Origin: an uncultured Acidimicrobiales bacterium
Lineage (GTDB): Bacteria; Actinomycetota; Acidimicrobiia; Acidimicrobiales; SHLQ01
Assembly (NCBI GenBank): GCA_937934655.1
Contig: CALGZB010000008.1
Span: forward strand, 1-34,982
Direction: 5' to 3'
Length of the DNA: 34,982 nucleotides
Shown in pieces: positions 24,985-32,756 of the stretch. Made by a program: the position numbers and the translations under genes. The notes under the pieces were generated by a model. That model did not search any database. It was not told where the DNA came from and saw nothing but the letters and a program-made list of their open reading frames with translations. Position 1 is the first letter of the stretch. The number at the start of each line of letters is the position of its first letter.

Positions 24985-25010
24985 CCGGGCTACTCGGGGA
25001 GTTGTAGTGG
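24985..25010. repeat. 26-bp direct repeat, right copy
   Basis: Identical to 24035-24060. Here it covers the last codons and stop of the amine oxidase gene, read on the opposite strand. Confidence 0.93.
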
Positions 25011-26633
25011 GGCGAGTTCTTCCCAGAGATCGCCGGGGCCGGGATTGTCGGGATAGGTGGTTCCACCGAAGTGGGTGGTGATGCCCCATACCGCATTGAG
25101 CGCGGTGGAAACTGCCCCGTCGGCCCAGCCTGGTGTCCACGAAACGTCGTCGCCAGCGAGGAAGATGCCTCGATGGGCCGGCTCAAAGTTGGACTGGCGG
25201 AAATGCGAGAACATTCGACGGTTGTACCGGTAATGGCCGGGCAGAGCTCCCTTGAAGGCGCCGAGGAAATTGGGGTCGGTTTCCCACGACACCGTGATTG
25301 GCTCGCCGATCACATGGCTTCGGATATCGAGGCTCGGATAGATCTTCTCAAGCGTGTCGAGGGCCAGTCGTGCTCGTTCATCGGCGCTCTTCGGGAGAAC
25401 CTTCATCGCATCGCCCATCCAGGCGTAGGTGAGGCACATCACCGCCGGCATATCGGGGCCGTTATCGAAGAGGTAGGTGCCTCGAGTGTTGCGATCCGTA
25501 AGGGTCATACCCATCACCCCAAAACCGGTTTCGGGGTCGATGTCATTCCAGAAAGGCCGGTCGACCATCACGAAGGTCTTCGACGACTGCATATAACGAG
25601 TGCGGTCGAGCGCCATCCAATGTTTCTGCGAGAACAGCGATTCATCGACTTCGATATTGGTGGTGAGAAGCCAGCTTTGTGTGGTGTTGAGCACCGCCGC
25701 AAACGATCGTTCGTTGCCGTGCCGATCGGTCACGGCAATTCGCCCATCGTCGATCCGTTTGAGCGCCGCCACTCCAGGCTTGGGCGCTCCCGCGTGCAGC
25801 GAAGATAGCGAGGTTTGGGCCGGCCAGTGCGCCGGGTCTTCGAGCGGTCGATCCCACAGTTGGCGGACCAGTTGTTCTGACCCGCCGACGATGAGGTTCT
25901 GGTCATCCTCGAACCCCGACATCACGACCCGGAGGATCTCGAGCATCGTGTTCGGGAAGTCCGAGTCCCAGCCGCCGGTACCGAACCCGACCTGACCAAA
26001 GATCTCGCGGTGGCGAAAGCTCAGCTTGGCGAAGGACTCCGACGTCGCCAGGAAGTCGTAGAAGGTTCGGTCGTCCCACGCTTCGACGATGTCGTTCCAG
26101 ATCGTTTTGATGGTGGCGGTATCGCCGGTCTGGAGTGCTGCGGTCATCTCGCTGAGCCGAGCGCCTTCCTCGAGAGCGGCGTCCCAGGCCTCGGCAACCT
26201 CATGGAAGATAACCGGAAGGTCGTCGATGGTGCGGGCAAAGATTGGTTCGCCGGCCAGATCGACAACCGTGGTCCCAGCGGCCTCGGTAAGTGGGTTTGG
26301 GAACGGTCGGGTCGTAAGACCAAGAAGTGAGACGTAGTGATAGAACGCCCGCCCCGATTCGGGGAACCGCATACCGCCGAGCTCAGCGACCACGTCGTTG
26401 GCCGTGCCGAACCGCTCAGAACGGAGTCGACCTCCCATCCGACCCGCTTCGTAGACAACGGGGCGAAGACCGAGGCGAGCGAGTTCGTAGGCGGCAACTA
26501 TGCCCGAAACCCCCGCCCCGACAACGGCAATCTCGGTGCCGTGGGACTCGCCCGGAATCTCGCCAAGACCCGCTGGGTGAGAAAGCCAGCGCTGATAGTC
26601 GAAAGGAAAGTCGGGAAGGAGACCGAGGCTCAT
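24990..26633 (-). CDS. FAD-dependent amine oxidase, tryptophan 2-monooxygenase-like
   Basis: A 547-residue flavoprotein. IAVVGAGVSGIVAAYE (35-50) is the Rossmann GxGxxG motif, with E62 at the end of the second strand binding the ribose. GGRL and the C-terminal FLAGDDVSWTPGWADGAVSTAL are the FAD motifs of the monoamine oxidase family. The segment HWMALDRTRYMQSSKTFVMVDRPFW resembles bacterial tryptophan 2-monooxygenase and L-amino acid oxidases, and I favour amino acid or arylalkylamine oxidation, with hydrogen peroxide as by-product. ATG 26633 begins 9 bp after the thioesterase stop, so the gene is third in the nth operon. Its last codons lie in a 26-bp repeat. Confidence 0.88.
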   Translation of the reverse strand: MSLGLLPDFPFDYQRWLSHPAGLGEIPGESHGTEIAVVGAGVSGIVAAYELARLGLRPVVYEAGRMGGRLRSERFGTANDVVAELGGMRFPESGRAFYHYVSLLGLTTRPFPNPLTEAAGTTVVDLAGEPIFARTIDDLPVIFHEVAEAWDAALEEGARLSEMTAALQTGDTATIKTIWNDIVEAWDDRTFYDFLATSESFAKLSFRHREIFGQVGFGTGGWDSDFPNTMLEILRVVMSGFEDDQNLIVGGSEQLVRQLWDRPLEDPAHWPAQTSLSSLHAGAPKPGVAALKRIDDGRIAVTDRHGNERSFAAVLNTTQSWLLTTNIEVDESLFSQKHWMALDRTRYMQSSKTFVMVDRPFWNDIDPETGFGVMGMTLTDRNTRGTYLFDNGPDMPAVMCLTYAWMGDAMKVLPKSADERARLALDTLEKIYPSLDIRSHVIGEPITVSWETDPNFLGAFKGALPGHYRYNRRMFSHFRQSNFEPAHRGIFLAGDDVSWTPGWADGAVSTALNAVWGITTHFGGTTYPDNPGPGDLWEELAPLQLPE

Positions 26634-26642
26634 AGATAGAGG

Positions 26643-27560
26643 CTACGGCGACGAAGGGTCTGTCTCACTCTGCTCAGAGAGTTCGGCGGACTCAGTGGGT
26701 TTGATCGGTGGTTGCAGCCGGGCGTCGGGGCTCATCGCTTCGAGTGCGTCGATATCGACAAACTCGGTGTAGCGAGTCTGCCGCGATTGCATAAGAAGCT
26801 CGCCGGAGGCCGACCAAATCTCGGCGTCTTCATCGATGTAACCACGGTGGGCGCGGGCGCCGCGAAGCACGACCCGAACCGGCTCGCCGTCTTCGACGAC
26901 CGACTTTGGAAACGGCTCCCGGAAGTACGCCGTGAAGTCGAGACTGCCCCCAACCTGGGGCTGATCAAACCGGGTGTAGGCCAAGGGAACACAGCCGTCG
27001 GCAGCGAAGAATCCAAAGCGTTCATCGGCGCCGCCGTGTTGTCGAAGTTTCATCCAGCCGCCCGCTTCCTCGACCTCAAGGCCTTGCAGCAAGCCGCCCT
27101 CCACGGTCGACCACACGTGGATGTGATCCATCGCCGGCGCTGGGATAGGTGACCGGTCGGGGACCTCGGTAGGAATCGTAAGGTCCGGTGGTTCGGCGAT
27201 AAGGAATGCCTGGCCGTCGCGGTCATCGGCGAACATGGCGATGCCGGTGGCGACGGTTTTGTCATCGACGCTGAGTTTGAACGACAGATTCGAGACGGTA
27301 CGTCCGGCCCGTTCCACCACTACTTCGACCCGTAGTCGGCCATCTTGCACGCGGCGGAGGAAGTTGAGCGACAGCGACCGTTCCCGGTGGGTCTCGCTTG
27401 GAGCGGTGGCTCGGCAAGCTTCGAGGGCGAGAGCGAGGACGTACCCGCCAAACTGGCCGTTCCATCCCCACCATGTCCGGTCGAGATCGCGTTCGAAGAT
27501 GCCAGGGGCTACTTCGGTGAGGGTAAGAAGGTCGTCGAAATGGTTCGAGCTTGAACTCAA
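26643..27560 (-). CDS. Acyl-CoA thioesterase, TesB-like double hotdog
   Basis: A 305-residue protein from TTG 27560, whose first bases overlap the nth stop (TTGA). GAGGAA lies about 9 nt upstream. The N-terminal hotdog opens with RTWWGWNGQFGGYVLALALEA, and the C-terminal hotdog contains DFTAYFREPFP and the final RQTRYT strand, as in TesB-type thioesterases. It should release fatty acid from acyl-CoA in the cytosol and so fits with the acyl-CoA synthetase and dehydrogenase in the window. The rare TTG start and overlap suggest dependence on nth translation. Chain length preference is unknown. Confidence 0.87.
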   Translation of the reverse strand: MSSSSNHFDDLLTLTEVAPGIFERDLDRTWWGWNGQFGGYVLALALEACRATAPSETHRERSLSLNFLRRVQDGRLRVEVVVERAGRTVSNLSFKLSVDDKTVATGIAMFADDRDGQAFLIAEPPDLTIPTEVPDRSPIPAPAMDHIHVWSTVEGGLLQGLEVEEAGGWMKLRQHGGADERFGFFAADGCVPLAYTRFDQPQVGGSLDFTAYFREPFPKSVVEDGEPVRVVLRGARAHRGYIDEDAEIWSASGELLMQSRQTRYTEFVDIDALEAMSPDARLQPPIKPTESAELSEQSETDPSSP

Positions 27561-28204
27561 CGCTTTGCTTCCTCAGTGACGCGTTTCTTGCTTGCCGCCC
27601 AGCTGCAGATTGGGCAGCCGAGAAGGTCATGTCCGCGAGCCGGGCAATGTTCGCGACCAAAGTAAATGATTTGCAGATGACGGTCGTTCCACGTGTCTTC
27701 GGGGAACACCGCCTTCAGGTCTTTCTCGGTCTGCTCGACCTTGTCCCCGCGGGTAAGGCCCCAACGCGAGGCGAGTCGCTGAATATGCGTGTCGACTGGG
27801 AAGGCCGGCACATCAAAGCACTCGGCCATCACCACGCTGGCCGTCTTGTGACCGACCCCGGCGAGCGATTCGAGGAACTTCCAATCGGGGCGAATATCGC
27901 CGCCATCTTCGAGAATCTGGTGGGCCATCGTTGACAGGTTGCGAGCTTTGGTTGGAGCCAGACCGACCTGCTTGATCAGTTCGAGGATCTCGTCGGGATG
28001 AAGCGACGCCATCTTTTCAGGCGTGCCGCCCTTTTTGAACAGTGCCGGCGTGACCTGGTTGACCTTCTTGTCAGTGGTTTGCGCCGAAAGGGCAACGGCC
28101 ACCGTGAGGGTGAACGGATCGTTGTGGTCGAGCGGGCAGGGTGGGTCGGGGTACAGATCTTCAAGGATCTCGCCGATTCGATCGGCCTTCTCTGAGCGTC
28201 GCAT
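27557..28204 (-). CDS. nth: Endonuclease III with an altered Fe-S cysteine motif
   Basis: A 215-residue DNA glycosylase/AP lyase that removes oxidised pyrimidines in base excision repair. The helix-hairpin-helix LAGVGHKTASVV carries catalytic Lys120, and PVDTHIQR carries Asp138, at the same numbers as in E. coli Nth. The C-terminal iron-sulfur loop normally reads Cx6Cx2Cx5C. Here it is C187-x9-C197-x2-C200, followed by SWAASKK, with no fourth Cys. Either His serves as ligand or the cluster is absent. It heads a minus-strand operon with thioesterase and oxidase genes and diverges from the acyl-CoA synthetase gene. Confidence 0.95.
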   Translation of the reverse strand: MRRSEKADRIGEILEDLYPDPPCPLDHNDPFTLTVAVALSAQTTDKKVNQVTPALFKKGGTPEKMASLHPDEILELIKQVGLAPTKARNLSTMAHQILEDGGDIRPDWKFLESLAGVGHKTASVVMAECFDVPAFPVDTHIQRLASRWGLTRGDKVEQTEKDLKAVFPEDTWNDRHLQIIYFGREHCPARGHDLLGCPICSWAASKKRVTEEAKR

Positions 28205-28321
28205 GGCCGAACACTACTGGCGCTGCCCCGCAACACTCGATCTCGATATCAAGGCTCATCTTCGAGGTCTCCCATCGCCTCGTTCCCCGTGCATTCCCTG
28301 CTGCTGCTAAACCATGTGGCT

Positions 28322-29992
28322 ATGACGATGAGCTTTGAAGACGCCTGCGCTGCCGTTCACGCCCCCGGAACGATGTTTGAGATTGGCGAGGGCGAGATCG
28401 ACGGGATCCCGACGCCGATTTATGCCAACTGTCCGCCGAGTGTTTCGGCGTTATTCGCCATGGCTGCCGCCCGTGAAGATGACTTCATCATCTACGAAGA
28501 CGAGCGTTGGCCGATGCCCAAGGTCCTGGCCAGCATCGCAGGCATGGCTACGATGCTCATCGAAACCTACGGCGTCGAGAAGGGCGACCGTGTGGCCATC
28601 GCTATGCGGAACTACCCCGAGTGGATCGCGGCCTTTGGTGCCATCGTGACCGTCGGCGCTGTGGCGGTTCCGCTCAATGCTTGGTGGCAAACCGACGAGT
28701 TCGGCTTTGCCGTGAGCGACGCCGAGCCGAAGGTCATCATCGCCGATGCCGAACGTCTCGTGAAGCTCACCGAAGCCGGTGTCGACACCCAACTCGTCGT
28801 GGTTCGCAGCGAGGGCGAGTTGCCCGACAATGCCAAACATCTGGCTGATGTTCTTCCGGCCAACGCCAGCATGCCGCAGGTCGAGATCGGCCCCGACGAC
28901 AACGCCACCATCTTGTACACCTCGGGTACCACCGGCCGACCAAAGGGCGCCATCAGTAGTCAACGCGCCGTTCTCAGTGCGCTCCTCTCGTTTGCTGCCC
29001 GCGCCCAGGTGGCCGCAATCCGTGAACCTGAAGAGGCCCCGGCTGATGGCGAGTCAACTCAGACCTGCTTCATGCTTTGTGTGCCGCTGTTTCATGTCAC
29101 CGGTCTGATCCCCGTGATGCTCGGGTCGTTTGTCGGCGGCTCGAAGCTCGTGATGACCCACAAGTGGGAGCCCAACCGGGCGCTCGAACTCATCGAAGCC
29201 GAGAAGGTCACTCACTTCGTTGGCGTTCCCACGATGAGCTGGGACCTTCTCGAGGCCAGCACCTTCGCCGAACGCGACACCTCGAGCCTCCGCTCGGTCG
29301 GTGGTGGTGGAGCGCCAATGCCTCCTGAACTGGTCAAGCGCATCGACGACAACTTCCCCAACGGCAAACCTGGCCTCGGCTACGGCATGACCGAAACCAA
29401 CGCATACGGCCCGCAGAACACCGGCGCCGACTTTGTTGCCAACCCAACATCAACCGGAATCCCGGTGCCGGTCATGAAGATGCGCATCACCGACCCCGAC
29501 GGCAACGAACTACCCATCGGCGAGACAGGTGAGATTTGGTTCAGCGGCCCAACCCTTATCAAGGGCTATTGGAACCGTCCTGATGCCACCGCCGAGACGT
29601 TGGTCGACGGCTGGCTACGTTCGGGCGACATTGGCCGCCTCGATGAGGCTGGCTACGTCTATGTGAGCGACCGGGCGAAGGACATGGTGCTTCGTGGCGG
29701 CGAGAACATCTACTGCGCCGAGGTCGAGGCGTCGATTTACGAACATCCTGCGGTCTATGAAGTCGCCGTCTACGGCGTTCCCGACGAGCGCTTGGGCGAG
29801 GAACTCGCCTGTCACGTGATGGTCAAAGAAGGCGAAACGCTCGACGCTGGCGAACTTCAGCAATTTGTCGGAGCGCGGCTCGCGAAGTTCAAGGTGCCTT
29901 CTGTCGTTACCGTTGTGACCGAGTCGTTGCCCCGAAACGCGTCGGGCAAGATTCTCAAGCGTGAGCTTCGCGAGGCTGCCGCCCAGCTTTAG
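28322..29992 (+). CDS. Acyl-CoA synthetase (class I adenylate-forming)
   Basis: From ATG 28322 the product has 556 residues; ATG 28328 and an upstream GTG at 28289 are possible, and no ribosome site is clear. Motifs are complete: ILYTSGTTGRPKG (P-loop, about 197), YGMTETN (about 353), GWLRSGDIGRLDEAGYVYVSDRAKDM (hinge) and NASGKILKREL with catalytic K543. It activates a carboxylate with ATP, then makes the CoA thioester. FACS-like features suggest a fatty or aromatic acid; the exact substrate is unknown. With the window's dehydrogenase, isomerase and thioesterase it points to lipid or aromatic acid catabolism. Confidence 0.94.
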   Translation: MTMSFEDACAAVHAPGTMFEIGEGEIDGIPTPIYANCPPSVSALFAMAAAREDDFIIYEDERWPMPKVLASIAGMATMLIETYGVEKGDRVAIAMRNYPEWIAAFGAIVTVGAVAVPLNAWWQTDEFGFAVSDAEPKVIIADAERLVKLTEAGVDTQLVVVRSEGELPDNAKHLADVLPANASMPQVEIGPDDNATILYTSGTTGRPKGAISSQRAVLSALLSFAARAQVAAIREPEEAPADGESTQTCFMLCVPLFHVTGLIPVMLGSFVGGSKLVMTHKWEPNRALELIEAEKVTHFVGVPTMSWDLLEASTFAERDTSSLRSVGGGGAPMPPELVKRIDDNFPNGKPGLGYGMTETNAYGPQNTGADFVANPTSTGIPVPVMKMRITDPDGNELPIGETGEIWFSGPTLIKGYWNRPDATAETLVDGWLRSGDIGRLDEAGYVYVSDRAKDMVLRGGENIYCAEVEASIYEHPAVYEVAVYGVPDERLGEELACHVMVKEGETLDAGELQQFVGARLAKFKVPSVVTVVTESLPRNASGKILKRELREAAAQL

Positions 29993-30014
29993 AACAAGAT
30001 CCGGTCAGGGCCGC

Positions 30015-31397
30015 TCAGCACTTGTTGATGAGGTCGACCTTGTCGGTGGAGCAGCGATCGTCGCCTGATCCGCCTCGTAGTTCGTCGGCGCCGTCTCCGC
30101 CGTTCAGCCGGTCGCGGTGTTTGCCGCCGAACAACAGGTCATCACCGGCGCCGCCGATCAGGGCATCACGCCCGGCATCACCTTTCAGCGTGTCATCGCC
30201 ACTGTTGCCAACGATGGTGTCGTTGTTCCGGCCACCGTTGAGCCAGTCGTTGCCGGCGCCGCCGCAAACCGTGTCGTTGCCTGCGCCCGCGGTGACCCGG
30301 TCATTACCCGATCCGGCCGTGATGACGTCGTCCCATTGCGTGCCGCGAATGCGATCGTTTCCCGCCGAGCCGACGATGGTGGAGAGTCGCCCGTCGCAGG
30401 TCTCGGCGAACGGCCCGAGTCGATCGATAGATGCTCCAACGATGCGCGGACGCGACTGATTGAACGCCACGGTAAGAAGTTCGGCTGCTCGGAACCCACC
30501 TCGCTCGTAACCCTCGGCTCGTTTCCAGCGATGGATAGTGAGCAGCGCCACGTCGTTCTTTGTGCCGTCGAGAATGGCGGTGACCGAGCCTCCGCCGGAT
30601 CCGCCTGGCAGGCCGATGAGCCAGGGGTCTTTATCTTCAACACATGGGCCCGAAGGGCTTGAGCACACGGCGTGGCCCATGCTGTATGACGACGTGCGCC
30701 AGTCGTTTCCCGACCAGAACAGGTGCAACCGGCCGTCTGGTCCGGTGACCATCGACGGGTTCTCGTTGACGCCTGCTTCCCAAGGTGCATCGGCGCCGAC
30801 CAGAGCGGTCTCGGGGGCGGTGAAGGCCAGCCCGTCGGCCCGAAGCTGTCGTGAGCGAATGACCGGAAGACCGTTTCGCGAGGGGTCATCGTTTTTGTAG
30901 AGCAACCAATTGACGCCTTGGTCGTCGCGAAACAACGAGGCATCGATGTGGCCGCCACGTGCTGCGTCGCAGGCCAGGGGAAGGTCGAACGGCTGGTAGG
31001 GGCCTCCGGGCGATGACGAGATAGCGATGCCGATGCAGCGGTGTGGGTTTCGTGAGCTGTTGGATTTGTCGGTGAAGTACATCACCCATCGACCGTCGAG
31101 GAACTCGACGGCGGGCGCCCAGATTTCTCCGGTTCCCCATGCGGGAACCCGGGCGAGCGCATCGGCTTCGGTTTTCCAATTGAGGAGATCGTTGGAGGAT
31201 TGGGTGGGCACGAGTTGCCCGCCAGAATTTGTGCCGAAAACCCACCAGCGCTCGACGCCTCGAACGATGTGTGGGTCGGGAAGATCACCGGATCCAATAG
31301 GCCACGATTCGGGCGCGGTTGGTTGTGCCGTGCTCGCAGAAGTATCGAAAGCGACCGCGACCGTGCAGGCGAAGAGCATCAACAGGAACGCCGGCAA
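30015..31397 (-). CDS. Secreted GH43-like glycosidase fused to RTX repeats
   Basis: About 460 residues from TTG 31397, an uncertain start: basic residues typical of a signal peptide lie just upstream in the same open frame, but no standard start codon is seen there. After the signal comes a five-bladed GH43-like propeller. Likely catalytic residues are D41 in LPDPHIV, D152 in GHIDASLF and E212 in NENPSMV. Other family marks are EIWAPAVEF and GRWVMYFTD. The C-terminal third (about 340-450) holds around eight RTX calcium-binding nonapeptides and ends with paired cysteines. It likely hydrolyses arabinose- or xylose-containing polysaccharide outside the cell. It converges with the acyl-CoA synthetase gene. 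Confidence 0.88.
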   Translation of the reverse strand: MPAFLLMLFACTVAVAFDTSASTAQPTAPESWPIGSGDLPDPHIVRGVERWWVFGTNSGGQLVPTQSSNDLLNWKTEADALARVPAWGTGEIWAPAVEFLDGRWVMYFTDKSNSSRNPHRCIGIAISSSPGGPYQPFDLPLACDAARGGHIDASLFRDDQGVNWLLYKNDDPSRNGLPVIRSRQLRADGLAFTAPETALVGADAPWEAGVNENPSMVTGPDGRLHLFWSGNDWRTSSYSMGHAVCSSPSGPCVEDKDPWLIGLPGGSGGGSVTAILDGTKNDVALLTIHRWKRAEGYERGGFRAAELLTVAFNQSRPRIVGASIDRLGPFAETCDGRLSTIVGSAGNDRIRGTQWDDVITAGSGNDRVTAGAGNDTVCGGAGNDWLNGGRNNDTIVGNSGDDTLKGDAGRDALIGGAGDDLLFGGKHRDRLNGGDGADELRGGSGDDRCSTDKVDLINKC

Positions 31398-31697
31398 TCG
31401 GCGGACTGTGGTCAGCTGTGGGCGCGGTGGCAGATGCCGAAGCTTGGGGGAAATGAAGTGGGGGACGATGCATCAAGCGTACCGATTGAGGCGCACTGTC
31501 GGTTTGCCTTTCGGGGGAGACAACATCGCCTCCATCCTGTTGGACCGCAGCAGCCAATCGATTCCGCTGTGCCGCACCCCGCTGGGCAGCATGTTTACGC
31601 AACGGAAACAGTCGCTACACCGAGCCGACCTCGGGTGGTCACCGCCTCGCAATGTTGGGGCAACGGTTGAGAAATCGGTGGACCTTACGTTCGTGCC
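31398..31697. other. 300-bp gap with no recognised gene
   Basis: Only short frames without family likeness are seen on either strand. The left end may belong to the leader or true start of the GH43-like gene. No promoter, repeat or RNA was recognised. Confidence 0.5.
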
Positions 31698-31937
31698 ATG
31701 TCCACTCGCCCGATTCTCGAAGCAAACGGCATTACGGTCCGATTCGGCGACCTTCTTGCCAACGACTCGGTTGACTTCGCGATATATCCCGGCGAGGTGC
31801 ACGCACTTCTTCCATCACCGCAGGCGGTAGCCGAAACACCCCGCCGCATTACCGAGCAAACCCGGAGAGGAGACCATCAACATGATCGAGCGACCACGAG
31901 CCCTCGTCTTCGTCCACGGTGTCGGGATGTGGCCTGA
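31698..31937 (+). pseudogene. Remnant of an ABC transporter ATP-binding protein
   Basis: The first 38 or so codons read as the N-terminus of a sugar-type ABC ATPase: [22 protein letters not shown], then YPGEVHALL, where the family continues with the Walker A GENGAGKST. Here the likeness stops at about 31812, just before the P-loop, and the frame runs on with unrelated sequence into the next gene. It can have no ATPase activity. A deletion removed the rest. Confidence 0.75.
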
Positions 31938-32601
31938 ACTTTTTAACCCGATACAGCGCTCGCTGCGGGGCGAGCGGTACCTCTGGACACGGCCCGGGTA
32001 TGACGATTGTCCCGCAGTGTCATCATTTTAGGAACAGGTCGATGCGCTTGAAATCGTCATAGCAAAGCTGTATCCGGCGGTGCTCGTCGGCGTCAGCGGC
32101 GGAGCAACTCTTGCCTTGGCTTGTGCCATTCGAAACGCGCCGGGTTTGCGAGCGGTCATCACCCACGAACCGCTAGTCGGAGCGCTGCAGCCTGACCTTG
32201 ACGAACGGGTGAGGAAAGCCGGTAAGACTATCTTGGCGTCACAAGACCTTGATGAGGCTCGCCGATTTCTCCAGCGGCTTTACGGTCCTGACAGTTGGAA
32301 CACAATGCCTTATCAGGCACGCGACTGGGTCGAGACGGTGTTACCTGTGGTCGCGAACGAGATTGCACAGTTTTCCAGTTTTCAGCCTTCGCTTGAGGAG
32401 CTGGGGTCGATTGAGATTCCACACCTAACGACGGTTGGTTCACGGTCAGGTGCTGAGCGCCACGCTGTCGCCGAACTCCTTTCCTCCGTCGGTGCTCGCA
32501 AGGCGGTCATCGATCGGTCGGGTCACCTCGTTCAGGTCGATAACCCCGAAGCTTTCGTCGGGCGCATCGAGTCGTTTACCGAACGATTCGCGGTGGTGTA
32601 A
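31882..32601 (+). pseudogene. Alpha/beta hydrolase interrupted by an in-frame TAG
   Basis: ATG 31882, preceded by a GGAGAGGAG ribosome site, opens a frame of 239 sense codons broken only by TAG at 32029-32031 (codon 50). Before it: [12 protein letters not shown], with the oxyanion HG. After it: VLVGVSGGATLAL with the GxSxG nucleophile elbow, and SGHLVQVDNPEAF with the catalytic His. The frame is intact on both sides, so one base change or a sequencing error explains it. A shorter product starting at GTG 32080 would lack the oxyanion strand. It may be a recent pseudogene. Confidence 0.85.
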
Positions 32602-32708
32602 GCGACAGCTGTTGCGTTCACCACTCTCTACTCATAGCCCTACGCATCGAACTCCTTCGTCGCCGCAGGTCGTCAAGCCAACAACTGCGCGTCGAAAAGT
32701 TGTGCGTA

Positions 32709-32737
32709 TCGAACCCGCATTTGTTTTTGGGGTTCGA
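32709..32737. promoter_or_regulatory. Inverted repeat upstream of the sulfatase
   Basis: TCGAACCC (32709-32716) and GGGTTCGA (32730-32737) are perfect 8-bp arms with a 13-bp spacer, ending 19 bp before the sulfatase start. It could be an operator or a hairpin ending upstream transcription. Confidence 0.45.
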
Positions 32738-32756
32738 GAAGTGACAGCATCAGCGC

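Noticed and set aside
29993-30026. AACAAG/CTTGTT stem between convergent genes
   Set aside because: A 6-bp stem with a 22-bp loop and no T-run is too weak to call a terminator.
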